A stretch of DNA of 64,000 nucleotides from Apostichopus japonicus (taxonomy: Eukaryota; Echinodermata; Holothuroidea; Aspidochirotida; Stichopodidae), in contig NC_092583.1 of the NCBI RefSeq assembly GCF_037975245.1, positions 3,648,764-3,712,763 on the forward strand. Reading direction: 5' to 3'. This document shows positions 1 through 11,229 of this stretch, in pieces. The position numbers were made by a program, and so were the translations under genes. Below the pieces are notes generated by a model. That model was given only the letters and a program-made list of their open reading frames with translations. It did no database searches and was not told the origin of the DNA. Positions within the stretch are counted from its first letter, which is position 1, and the number at the start of each line of letters is the position of its first letter.

Positions 1-932
1 TGAATGAACAGAATGTACGGTATGGAACCAAGTTCTGTGGAGTTATAAATTCACTTAATATTACTCTGTTTGTTGCACAATGTTGTAATTACGATGTCTG
101 TCCATAATTCACATTGTCTTTAGATGCAGCTTAAATTATGACAGTGACCGATTTACAGTTATTTTATTTTAATAATTTTATTTATTAACTTAATATAATA
201 TAATACTAAATTTTTAATATTTGCATTTTTAACTGGAGTGACTTGTATATAACTTGACATTTTCTGACCCCACGCATCAGCTTTTCATACAACTTTGACG
301 ACTTTTGATCAATCTATGAGAACTAAGGTAGTTATATATTCGTTTGGTTGCTCCTACAAGTACAGTATGATGAGAACAAATTTGTAACCCACAATTATTT
401 TGTTTTCACTTATTATTGTACATGTGCGTGAGCGCTACATTATTGGCATTACTGGCTAAATGAACGCTACCTTTTGAACGATACCTACATGACTGGACGT
501 TGAAACTTAAAGTTTAACATAGTCTGTGTACCTTTCCAGTTTCAGAGTCTAGTTGCGTAGCCAACTCATTCTGAGCCTGTCCTGTATCTTTTCTCTTAAT
601 AGGGTTCTTTCAACCCTCCTTTTTAAGCAAAGCTGTTTACATTGTTGGTTCTAATTTGTGCCCTAATGTTAGTCTATCATATATGTTGCATGTTAGGTTA
701 CGATTTCTGTACTAACGTTAGCTTCGTGTGTTATATGTGTTATATTTGGTTGCCTGTCTATTTATTGTTCAAGAACCTTCTTGCTATAACGTTCACACGG
801 TGCATATTTAAGGTGCGGCAGTTTTTCAAATGTAAATCAAAGCACAAGTATAAATCAAACTAAAAGTCAATGAAATGCTACAAGTTCATCACTTTACAAG
901 TAGTTCAAAAACCATCTCCGTATAAGAAATAA
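1..932. repeat. Left copy of ~870-bp direct long repeat (LTR-like)
   Basis: This block matches 3722-4590 over its whole length with scattered substitutions and small indels (for example ATTACGATGTCTGTCCAT and CAATAGGGTTCTTTCAACCC in the right copy). Both start with TG. Both carry a short Cys-rich frame beginning MLVLI, probably fortuitous. The left copy starts at the window edge, so it may extend further. It could be one LTR of a non-autonomous element or a tandem duplication. Confidence 0.7.
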
Positions 933-1237
933 GGCAGGGGGCAGCAGAAAAATTTCAACGGAAAAGTGGTTTAGCTCACAACCAGGGACTCGTCTGGTAC
1001 ATGGTAAGTGCCACAAACTATGGTCAAGTAAACACATTGCCGTATAACAAGGCTCCAACCGAGGGTTCCAACTTTCGGAGAATAACCTTGGAGATGCTTG
1101 AAAACCTCCCTTGAAAGACTGTCAAATAAACACATTGCAATTTTTGCCTTTATACTTAATGCTTGTGACAATGATTTGTGCATATTGTTTCGTAACAACG
1201 GTAAAACAGAAAGATAGCAATCTGGTGGCTGTATGAC

Positions 1238-1638
1238 AGGGTTGTCCAACCTACGGCCTGCAGGCCACAGTCCGGCCTGCCGCAGGGTTGCGTCCAGCCC
1301 GCCAGAGATGCTTGTACGGTACAAAATTTTAGTGAGCAGATTTATTGATAACAATTTGGAGCTATATGATCAATCATTCGAACCTTCTGGGTCCAAAAAA
1401 CTGCTTACAGGTCAGTTAATTTGTGTGACACTCTCAGCGGAGGTGGGGGGGGGGGCTGTTGTACTTTATTCATCTGTTTTATCAAGAAGGAAAATGAATC
1501 AGTGCGCTCCACGCACAGTGCTCACATTTTGTTGCCTTGGGCTTTGGGCGAAAAATCGAGCGTAGGGTTCATGCGGCCCTCTCCTTCATCGTAATCATTC
1601 CATGTGGCCCTCCTCTGCAAAAGGTTGGACAACCCTAC
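1238..1638. mobile_element. hAT-type MITE with 8-bp target duplication
   Basis: The ends AGGGTTGTCCAACC and GGTTGGACAACCCT are inverted repeats. The flanks TGTATGAC (1230-1237 and 1639-1646) are an exact 8-bp target duplication, the hAT hallmark. The 401-bp interior has GGCC-rich subterminal motifs and no transposase. Confidence 0.85.
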
Positions 1639-2229
1639 TGTATGACATCATGTGCCACCACATGAGTGTTTAGGAAGCAATTAGAAACTTCATCAAATTT
1701 CATGACATTTTGTACATATTGTACGACTTTACCACAGAGGATAAGTTATATACTGATTAAAAACAAACATGAATTCAAAATTTAAGCACTTCTGAAATAT
1801 CTGCTCTAATTATAATATCTGCTTTTTACTCCGTTCAAAAGTCTTCATCCAATTTTTCGTCTATTGTGAAGTCTTGGAAACTACAAATGGAGTGGAACTA
1901 ATATTCAGCTGCATGTTAAAAGAATTTTTTGTCCAGAGCAAGTAAATTTTCAGGATTTATCAAAAAAAAAAAAAAAAAAAATTAAAATATGGAAAGGGAA
2001 TAAACAAATTGATGTAAAGGTGAGTTAATAAAACTCTCAGTCATATACCGATTTAATCTACTGGCATCAATTTTAAGCACTGATAATTCTCTTCAATTAG
2101 TTTATGAGTTTCGTTCTCAAGTGGTCTGGGTATATAACTAAGCCACAGATGCGTACTTGGGACACTTCATTCGTGTTTAGGGTAAAAATGGTTCAAAGCT
2201 ATAATGGTATAAGCATTACAGGAGCTATG

Positions 2230-2708
2230 CAGTGGCGGAGCTAGGGGTTTTGGTCAGGGGGGGGGGGCGAGAATAGTCTGTAGGAGCGAAGCATAGGTTG
2301 GTGCGGAGTGTACAAAAAGTTTTTGAGTAAAGGTACCACCCTAATTCACCGGAAATGACCCTTTCCGGGCCTTGCTAATTTGCAGATAAACGAAGAATAA
2401 ATAGGTGTCATCGCCATTTGTGACAACTCGGAAGTTTATATGGGTGTTAAAAGTACATGCGCTTGGAAATAGTTTCGTACATCGGAAGTGCCCATAAATT
2501 AAAGACCGCCGTTAGAGCATTTTGTCAGAAAATTACACCAACAAAATGTGACAAATGTCAATAGGTAGATGAGAGCACAATAAAAAAGTCAATAATCGCA
2601 AAAAAGTAAAAAGTGGTAAAAAGGTGAAAAGGGCGCCTGCAGTCCATTTAAGTCCATCAGGGGGGGGGGGGCATCCGCCCCCCTGACTGTATGGACCCTC
2701 CGCCACTA
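2230..2708. mobile_element. hAT-type MITE (CAGTGGCGGAG ends)
   Basis: It begins CAGTGGCGGAGCTAGG and ends with the inverted CTCCGCCACT. The flanks GAGCTATG and GAGCTATA match at 7 of 8 bases. It is 479 bp, with G-runs near both ends and no transposase. Confidence 0.75.
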
Positions 2709-3176
2709 GAGCTATAGAATAGTTTGGTCTCTCTGGACAAAAGTGAATCTGTGACATCAAAGCCAAATTTCATGTATTTTTGGGTGATTTATCACTAATA
2801 CGTCAAGCGATCTGGACTTAATTCTTTGAAAATAGGTTAACAACTCCACGCCAAATATGGCACCCTCATAATGAACCAGATATTAGTTACGACATAAAAA
2901 GTATGTACCTGATATTGGGGTTTTCCGAGTTAGATATTTATACATGCATGATCTTCATAATAAACTGTAATGCATACGTTGTGACTGTATATATATGTGA
3001 TACTCCTAATTATAGAAAGTGGGGATTTTCCGGTTACGTGTACAACTCTGCATTGGTTGTATAATGGCTTATAAACTCTGTATTGATTGCATTATGGCAT
3101 GTAACAATCTCACTGAAAGTACAACGATGTCTCGGAAGTACACATAAATACATAACAATAACTAGGTTTCCTTTGT

Positions 3177-3258
3177 GGTGCTGTGGCCGAGTGGTTAAGG
3201 CGTTGGACTTTAGTTCCAATGGAATCAATCCGCGCGGGTTCGAATCCTGCCAGCTCCA
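3177..3258 (+). tRNA. Class II tRNA gene, Leu/Ser-like, anticodon UUA (suppressor-like)
   Basis: The 82-nt cloverleaf has acceptor GGTGCTG/CAGCTCC (one T-T mismatch), D arm TGGCCGAGTGGTTAAGG, anticodon stem TTGGA/TCCAA, loop CTTTAGT, long variable arm, and T arm GCGGGTTCGAATCCTGC. The discriminator is A258-like (A), as in tRNA-Leu. Counting the seven-base loop gives U33, anticodon UUA and G37, which would pair with UAA stop codons; tRNA-Leu(UAA) would have CTTAAGA. A TTTT Pol III terminator follows at about 3264. It may be a real tRNA, a suppressor, or a SINE-head copy. Confidence 0.7.
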
Positions 3259-3280
3259 AAGCTCTTTTCTATTACATTAA

Positions 3281-3500
3281 TAATAATAATAATAAACAGT
3301 TCTTATATAGTGCAACTTACAATAAAGTCTCGCCGCGCTGTACACAAGAAAGTGAATGATATGTACACAATATACAATGAGAGTAAACGTAACAATTATA
3401 ACAATGAAAACAGGTGTTACTGTACACAAAGAGTATAACCAAAAAGAAAGGAGAGAAGGAAAAAACAAAAACTTCAAAAAAGTAAAATTGTTGGTCAAAA
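3281..3500 (-). repeat. LINE/SINE tail remnant
   Basis: (TAA)n followed by ACAGTTCTTATATAGTGCAA and CTCGCCGCGCTGTACA is the reverse complement of a retroelement 3' end of the 28510/53640 kind. It directly follows the tRNA at 3177. Confidence 0.5.
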
Positions 3501-3721
3501 TAAATGAAAGTTACAGATAATTAAGGCCTGATGTTTCAACAGTCTAAAAACCAATCTTCCCTCTGATTAAAACGAGACACAGTCACGAACAACAGTGTTG
3601 AAGACCAATTCCATATCCTTCACAATTGTAACAAGGATATCCAATGAACAGAGGTTAAATGAGGGAGTTAAAGGATTAATTAACGAGGATTAGGAAGGGG
3701 GATACAAAACACATACGAGCG

Positions 3722-4590
3722 TGAGTGGACAGAGTGTACGGTGAAGATATAAATCTACTTAATGCTACTCTGTTCGTTGCACAATATTGTAATTACGATG
3801 TCTGTCCATTATTCACATGTTCTTTAGATGCAGCTTCAATTATGACAGCTACCGATTTATATATATTTCACAGTTGAAGATTGCATTTTTAACTGGGGTG
3901 ACTTTGTATATAACTTGACATTTTCTGACCCCATGTACTAGCTTTTCTCAAAACTTTGATGACCTTCGATCGATCTATGAGAACTAATGTACTTATATCA
4001 GTTTGGTTGCTCCTAACAAGGAAGTATGATGCGAACAAATTTGTATCCCACAATTATTTTGTTTTTACTTATTATTGTAATGTGCATGCGCACTACATTA
4101 TTGGCTAAATGAACGCTACCTTTTGAATGAATACCTTTGGAACGATACCTACATTACTGGATGTTGAAACTTGAAGTTTAACATAGTCTCTGTACCTTTC
4201 CAGTTTCAGAGTCTAGTTGCATAGCCAACTTATTCTGAGCCTGTCCTGTATCTTTTCTCTCAATAGGGTTCTTTCAACCCTCCTTTTTAAGAAAAGCTGT
4301 TTACGTTGTTGGTTCTAATTCCTGCCCTAATGTTAGTCTATCATATATGTTGCATGTTAGGATACGTTTCTGTACTAACATTAGCTTCGTGTGTTATATG
4401 TGTTATACTTGGTTTCCTGTCTATTTTATTGTTCAAGAACCTTCTTACAATAACATTAACACGGTGCATATTTATGGTGCGGTTTTTGAAGTGTAAATTA
4501 AAGCACAAGAATACATCAAACTAAAAGTCAATGAAATGCTCATCGCTTTACAAGTAGTTCAAAAACCATCTCTGTACAAGAAACAAGGTA
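3722..4590. repeat. Right copy of ~870-bp direct long repeat (LTR-like)
   Basis: The partner of 1-932. A purine-rich run (AGGAAGGGGGATA) lies about 20 bp before it, loosely like a polypurine tract. The 2.8 kb between the copies has no gag or pol coding and no clear primer-binding site. Confidence 0.7.
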
Positions 4591-5573
4591 TTCGAATAGT
4601 TATTACCTTAAGGGCGGATTTTCAAATGACTATAGCCGGACGGGATAGAAGGTTAATTTAAAGTATTTAAGGATTCATGAAGTCAACCTGAAAATTGAAC
4701 AAAGCTAAAATGTGAGTTTGCGTTGTCTGAGTTAACAATTCCCAGGAGAAAAAGTTAACAGATACAGATCGTAATGCTGGACCCCAAGAAAATCAACAGC
4801 AATTGTCAAAACAAAGAAACAAGAAAACAAAATAAGGATGTTCGAAGATTCCTTGGTTTGGTTATAATTACCTAACTCAAAACAGCTCGTTTGAGACTAC
4901 TGATTAGTGACCAGAATGAGTGGGTGTGGACATGCATAAAACCATGATAAGCCTCAGTCTAATCTCAAAGAGTTACCGACCAAAGTGCACCTGTTTCGAC
5001 GGCATTTTACGATCCGAGGAAAGAGACTAGAATATCATCAGGTGCTTACGTCACAGTCAGATTCAGAAGCAGTTCTTTTACAGTGACACGAGAAGTCAAT
5101 GGAGAGAATAGTTCCCAAAAACAGAGAGCTATTTCTCAATATTTCAAATTTTCACTAAACTGAGAGAGACTAAAGGAGAGAGAATTTTTTTTTACTATAA
5201 ACAAACTGCCTACCACTCAAACAGGATGTATACAAGCCTTACACTGTCCTAGTTGAAAATATGTTCAAAAGACATCTAAAGTTCACACAGTTACTACACA
5301 GTAACTATATGATTTTAAAAGCTGTGTGAAAAGAAAAATGACTGAATGTGGACCCAATCAATACGGCATTCTTTCAGGCAGATTTCTTATTGCTTTGTTG
5401 GTAGGGAATCCAGTAAACGCTACAATTGAAGTTTTCATTATCATCTTGATATAGCAAAATATTGAGAAACCGCTTTGACACGTAAATATATACAATTGCA
5501 CCACATTTACAGTTCTGTTGCAACTTCAGAGAGTAATTTAAAAGATATTTAGAAGCGTTACTCAAACACGTAC
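4591..5573. other. Intergenic, nothing recognisable
   Basis: AT-rich sequence between the right long repeat and the tRNA-like gene at 5574. No coding frame over 65 codons and no repeat noticed. Confidence 0.5.
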
Positions 5574-5677
5574 GGTGTGGTGGCCGAATGGTTAAGACAT
5601 CAGGACTACGAAGACCTCTGAATTCTGATGTGCAATAATTATATGTGCATACGTGGGTTCAAATCCCACCCACACCG
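5574..5677 (+). tRNA. Class II tRNA-like gene with enlarged anticodon loop (possible intron)
   Basis: Acceptor GGTGTGG/CCACACC and T arm GTGGGTTCAAATCCCAC pair perfectly; discriminator G suggests serine. The D arm reads TGGCCGAATGGTTAAG. A 17-nt stretch separates CAGGA from TTCTG in the anticodon stem, compatible with a 7-nt loop (CTACGA..A, anticodon ACG) plus a ~10-nt intron, or with an inserted base in a Ser-CGA loop. The variable arm is long (TGCA...TGCA). TTTTT follows at 5680. Confidence 0.55.
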
Positions 5678-5684
5678 ACTTTTT

Positions 5685-6510
5685 GCATTGTGTTAACAAA
5701 TTACTCATTTTTTTAGCCAAAAAAAGGCCAATACAAGAAATCCAATTTTTTTTTAAAGATGGTCTACATTCCCATCGTAATTAAGGTACATCCCTGCAAC
5801 TCCATCTTCAGTCCGGATATTTTTTATATTTTCTTTTTACATTCACTCGGGAACAACTAGACCACTTAAGTTCCTCCAGGCCCAGAATTACCTCAGGTGC
5901 AGATCCAGGGGTAAAGGAGGGGTGGGTGGAAGGGAGATGGTCGTGTGGGAGATGTAAACCCTTCTTTTCTACCTCCGAAATAAAAAATATTTCAAAATGT
6001 TTCGTAGCAACAACCTTGCATTTTGTCCAATTTATAGACCTAATGTGTCTCAGATGAGCTTGCTACATGTCTATCTGTTTTCAGAGGACACCCCGACCAC
6101 CATGCATGAGAATCGGCTTCAACCCAGCCAGGGCCATCATCCCAGCTTGCCTCCATTATAAAATCAAATGGGTCTACATCTTCCTGTCCTTCCATCAAAG
6201 CCATATGCCTTTATATACCTAAATTAATCCGGGCAGATATATAATTTGTCATTGTCATTATGAATTACTCAACTACAGACGGTAAAATATTGGCCAACTT
6301 AAGACACTGCGCAGTTCCTGCAGAGTTCCCAATGAGGGCATAGTGTTAACCCCCTCTCCCTCCTCCCCACCCCCCCCCAATAGAAAAATGATAGATGGAC
6401 ATGAATAACTGCCAACAGATTAAACTAACTTGTGGTGACAATTAACTGTAAACTATCAACCGATTGCAACCTCAATTCTCGTATAGCATACGAAGACACT
6501 TTCTTAGGTT
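5685..6510. other. Intergenic, nothing recognisable
   Basis: Unique-looking AT-rich DNA with short C and A runs. No gene or element seen. Confidence 0.5.
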
Positions 6511-6758
6511 TGTATGTATGTATATGTATGTATATTAGATCCTCCTGCAAGCAGGAACTCGCGAAGAAGCCTCATAGGCTTATCAAAGCCTCAAGCTGAC
6601 CGAAGTCAGTCTCTTACATTCATATTTAACGTCCATAATTATGAATTGTTAATTGTCAACAACTCTGTAACTGGACGACATACATTAATCTGGGAGTGAC
6701 TCGAACCGGGGACCTTATGATTGAAAGGCACCGGCGTTAACCACTGAGCTAACACTCC
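6511..6758 (-). mobile_element. tRNA-derived SINE, copy 1
   Basis: Minus-strand head GGAGTGTTAGCTCAGTGG, box B GGTTCGAGTCACTCC, body GAGACTGACTTCGGTCAG and tail of (ATAC)n. About 235 bp, same family as 27648 and 38514. Confidence 0.8.
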
Positions 6759-7149
6759 AGTTGTTTATTTTACAACCAATTCTTTTCAAGCTGTCCATTA
6801 AATGTCACAGATGTTTCTGTATCTCTGCAGATTATATTTGATGATGAACAACCCATACAGGATCCATATAATAAAAATATCATAATAATAATCAGCAGTT
6901 ATTTTTACGGATTCTTAAAAGAATTGTCTGGTAGCCCTTTGAACTTACCTTAAACAACGATAGATAACTTTCCAAACATGTTTTCAAAATATGAGAACGC
7001 TTATGTTGCGTTGACAGAGAAACAATTTTTTAATTGTTTAAGATGGACATTTCAAATATACTTTGCACAGTAGAGAACATTAACCCAAATTTGGAATCTC
7101 TTTTAATTTAGGAAGTCATTTCAGACAGGAAAACTGTAGATTGCTCTTG

Positions 7150-7220
7150 GATGCAAAACCCACCTTGACTAGGCCGGGTATCAAACCCGGAACCTCCACT
7201 TGGCTACAGCATTGGTGTCT
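7150..7220 (-). repeat. tRNA-derived SINE-like relic
   Basis: On the minus strand a T-arm-like hairpin (CCGGGTTTGATACCCGG) follows a GTAGCCAAGTGG D-arm-like segment. No full cloverleaf can be drawn. It is probably a decayed tRNA-derived repeat. Confidence 0.4.
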
Positions 7221-8565
7221 AGATAGAAGTATATGGTTGCATGAATTATGTGAAAAACATCAAAAAATTATTTGGTATAATAAATCTTAATTTACTGCAC
7301 TGTGGTTTCGTTTATATACTGAGCACTCTGGATGAAGGAGAGAAGTAATGACACTAGTGTGTTCTCTTTTCTGTTTTGATTTCTTAATTGTCTTAATTAG
7401 CCATTCATCATCCTGCTCAAGGATCAAACAATCATTTATACACTTTTAGTAAGACTGCCGTTCATGTTTTCGCCACCACCCACTTTTTCACCCTTGAAAG
7501 GTTTAATATTAGTCTAGCATGTTAGCCTGTGTCATAATCAAGTCGACAAGCCTAGCAAAGGAAAACGAGCCTGGAAAAGTCACTTGCACTGCTCAATTTT
7601 CCTGGGATCAACCCAGAGAGCCTATTCAAATGCAGCAAGCAAGTAAACTGTAATGGCAGTGGTATTGAACGGCGCATTTTCCAATGAAAAGATCAGCTGA
7701 AATAAATGGTATAAACACCAAACATGATACAGTAACTTGATCCCTTGGATCCTAACTTTAGCACATAATATATGGATTTCATATCATATCATATTTATGT
7801 TGATTAATGTTGACTACTGTTGATCAATTTGCAGCATAATACCGTGGGGATTCTTAAATGCAGATTTAAACAGTGTAAAGTTTAACTAATTTAAGGAAAT
7901 TTCACGGTAGAATTAAGATGCAGTTTGCATCACAGCTTTTTCAAAAACTATTTTTTTTACTTTTTTTTAATTTGAGTAAATTTTTTTTACTGTGCCACCA
8001 CATAATAGGTCGCACAATTAAGTCACCCACAAAGGGCGTCACATTAGCTGGCCATAACTAACGAGTCTTAAGAACAATCAATCAATCAAACCAGCTAAAA
8101 CAAACAACTAAAGAACGATTCAATTTCTGTTCATCACTCTGCCCTATTAATTTTGATATTGATGTATAGATTTACATGTATGTTAACCATTACCATAGTT
8201 TAATTCATTCTTTATGTATCTGACAAAGTCAACCAGTCCATAACATTTTAATAGCACTTGGAAACCACCTGTGAATTCTTGAAAGGTGAGTCACTTCAGC
8301 TGGTAGTATCTGATCAGATGGAGACATCATTTATGTATACAAAATATACAAAACTACACACTTGTAAAAATCGTAATATAAGATGCATGGTAGCAAATTT
8401 TGTTGCTTTGATTACGGATTACTTATCAAATATACCAATTACAATAACTGAGGAAGTGCCATTGTAGAAATAATATAAACAAATATGCTGGGTAAATATT
8501 GCAACATGTATAGTATGATGATTAATTGAATACAAATGTCCAACTTTTGAGACGCGTAAGGTGTC
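7221..8565. other. Intergenic, nothing recognisable
   Basis: AT-rich, T-runs around 7950-7990, no supported feature. The open frame at 8258-8467 is Thr/Lys rich and unconvincing. Confidence 0.45.
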
Positions 8566-8638
8566 AGTGCAGTGGCCGAGTGGTTTAGGCGATGGGTTTT
8601 AGTTCCATTCCACGCGGGTTCGAACCCCGCCTGCACTA
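8566..8638 (+). tRNA. tRNA gene, anticodon UUA, short variable arm
   Basis: Acceptor AGTGCAG/CTGCACT pairs perfectly. The D arm TGGCCGAGTGGTTTAGG is Leu/Ser-like. The anticodon stem ATGGG/TCCAT closes with G-U; the loop TTTTAGT gives anticodon UUA and G37. T arm GCGGGTTCGAACCCCGC is perfect and the discriminator is A. The variable region is only about 5 nt, unlike class II tRNAs with this D arm. TTTT follows within 10 nt. Box A and box B are intact. Confidence 0.65.
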
Positions 8639-8649
8639 TCAAAATTTTC

Positions 8650-10259
8650 TCCTTTTGCTTTCATTGCTTCCTACATGTGGATTCTGACATCCGTCAAAAA
8701 TCAATCAAACTTTGTCCAAGAAAACAAAAGAGGAAGGAAATCAAAATCCGCACACACAACAGAACGATAACAAAAGATAAACATGAGTACACAACCAAAC
8801 AAAAGAATATCAAAATATAAGGAAACTTGACGTTATGCACAGGAGCGTATATAACCACCACGTCCATCGGTAATGAAGACATACACAAAAGGTCTTCGGC
8901 GCGGGAAATCTGTTTCAGTTTTGTATATGAGTGCATAGAAGTAATCTTTAACTCTGTTGTGAAGAGGTAATTTGCTTACGTTTTTTTATAAAAAATGGAA
9001 AAAAAAAATTGGAAAGAATGTTGTATGTAACAAAGGATTCAAAACTAGATAAATAATCCTGATATCCTTTTTGAAAAGTAAAAAAGGTCCAGAGATTCCT
9101 AGATATATTGACGAAACTGTGTAAAAAAATACTGAAGTGGTATTGCAACAATAATACAAGATGGTGGTTTACGTATATGAGGATTTGCTCACAATATCCA
9201 GGACCTAGCTTAGAAACGATTTGGCGACATTTAACCTGAACATCGCGAACACAAATAACAAGAGACATTTTGCAGATAAATGTATGGTAACCTTCATAAT
9301 CATATATGATTTTTTTTTTCAATAAATATAAAAAAAATTTTTTAAAGATATATTTTTTTTTATAAATAAAAAAAATTTTTGCCAACCAAATGAGACATGG
9401 TTAGACTTTTTTTTGCCAGCAACAAAAGTAAAACTTCTTTTGAAAAAGTGTACATGATGCAGGAACGCTCGCAAACTGTGACAAGATTTTTGCCGAGTTG
9501 AAAATGGCCTTGACTGGTTGTACCAAAGTTCAAAAATCCAAAAGGGATAACGTGTCTCTCCAATGTTCAGTTCGTTAACAAACAATAGTTACTCCATGAA
9601 TTATCTACTTTCATCAAAAGCTGTAAAATTGCTGGAAAAAATTGGGATTGAAGACAATATCTTCGCCCATCTTTACTACATTCAGTTGCAATATTAAGTT
9701 TTGTTTTTAAAATACTGGATTAACATTAAGACCTGCACTGATATCATCATTAATTTAACCCTTAGCAGAGAAAAATTCTGGACATTTAACATACTTTAAA
9801 GTAGAGTGTCTTGAAAAACAGGAATATAGCAACTATTAAAACAATTACTCAAACTCAAATCCTTCTTTTTCTTCTTCGACCATCACATATGAAAATTAAT
9901 TGTGCCCAATGTTATCCTTTCACATTGATGTAACACATAAATGTTGTAGAAAATAACCCCCCCCCCAAAAAAAAAATGTATTCTACAGAATAATTTTAAG
10001 TTATTACATTTTTTCGGTAAAAATGATGACCGAATACAAAGTTAATAAAGATTGACCAACAGAGGGGGAATCGTATCATGGTGGAAATCTATAACCGTGT
10101 CTTTTTATCCATTAGCCAACAACTACTGTATATATTCCAAGTTTGGAGATAATCTGATTTAATCAGGTTGTCGAGTTATTGCAATTTTAAAATTTTGGCA
10201 ACTCCACAGAAAATTCAGAACCTGATAAAGTTTTGCACTTAAATGGTCCCAAAAATATT
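8650..10259. other. Intergenic with low-complexity A/T runs
   Basis: Long minus-strand frames at 8948-9585 are Lys/Phe rich because of A/T runs and overlap each other; I do not call them genes. The poly-C/poly-A junction at 9958-9976 is simple sequence. Confidence 0.45.
9300..9385. repeat. A/T-run inverted region
   Basis: Runs of T8-10 and A7-8 alternate around AAAAAAAATTTTTT and can pair with each other. Low-complexity sequence; the open frames across it are artefacts. Confidence 0.5.
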
Positions 10260-10450
10260 TTGGCTCAAATAAACTGTCTCAAAAATATATTTGCCACCAA
10301 AAATTTACCCCCCAAAAATATGGGCCCAATATGGTCCCGGAATATTGGGCCCCACAAATGTGGACCCAAAGAATGTATCCTAAAATGCATTTGAGGTGGA
10401 AATAAATTTGGGCCCACCTGGCCCAAAAATGGGCCTGGAATTTTTGGTGC
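10260..10450. repeat. GGGCCC-rich degenerate short-repeat region
   Basis: Alternating (A)4-5 and GGGCCC/CCCAAAAAT motifs recur every 20-30 bp, including the palindrome GGGCCCAATAT...ATATTGGGCCC (10322-10352). The flanks share a CCAAGTTTGG..GAGTTATTGCA motif (10139-10180 and 10517-10555), suggesting an old repeat unit. Confidence 0.45.
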
Positions 10451-11229
10451 CCAGATGTTCTCCAAAAAATTACAACAACAAGTACCACATACTGTATTAA
10501 CCAACAAATGTATACCAAGTTTGGCTACAATCAGACAATAGGTTGCAGAGTTATTGCATTGTAAACAAGTTTAGCTTTTGACCCCACAACTTCATTAATA
10601 TTCATGAGGTCAGCACCATAAACAATAGCGCGCACTTATAATACGCTATAAATACATCTACACAACAAGTATGGCGAATATCTATCCCTCCATTGTTGAG
10701 TTATCCCAGACACAAGCAAGTGTCACAGGTGCACACACACACACACGCATGTTTGTATTACATTCCAACCCAGGACCCCATTGTATTTTCCATTGTTCAA
10801 ATCCACTTACCCTAACCTTAACAATACCCCATACAATAGAATTCTTCCAAGGAAGTGGTGATTCTTTAGAAATCACAACCGAGGACCTGGAATTCTTTTG
10901 TTCAAGTCCTCGGTCAGATAGAAAAACAAACGCACACACAAGCACCCTCACAAACCTGACTACATAGGTTCCTTTGCTGCCAGAAGGTAACCAAAATGTG
11001 GGAACTCCATCAGCTAGAACCTATCATATCTCGTCACCAAAAGTTAAACACCAGATAAGCATTAACTAATATAGCGAAACAAAAACCTGTGCCAGATTTG
11101 TTACCATAGTTACCCCATGAGAGATGTCAGTGTTGCCAGATACCTGACAGCCGGAACCTGCAGACTCATGCCATGTGAATATGACTAGATAAGTAGTCGT
11201 AAACTAGACTGTGTCTGACTATTATTATG

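Noticed and set aside
642-863. Cys-rich frame MLVLI..., present again at 4306-4524
   Set aside because: The two copies diverge by frameshifts rather than keeping the protein; they lie in a non-coding long repeat.
8948-9585. Three overlapping Lys/Phe-rich minus frames
   Set aside because: They are produced by A and T runs and overlap in different frames.
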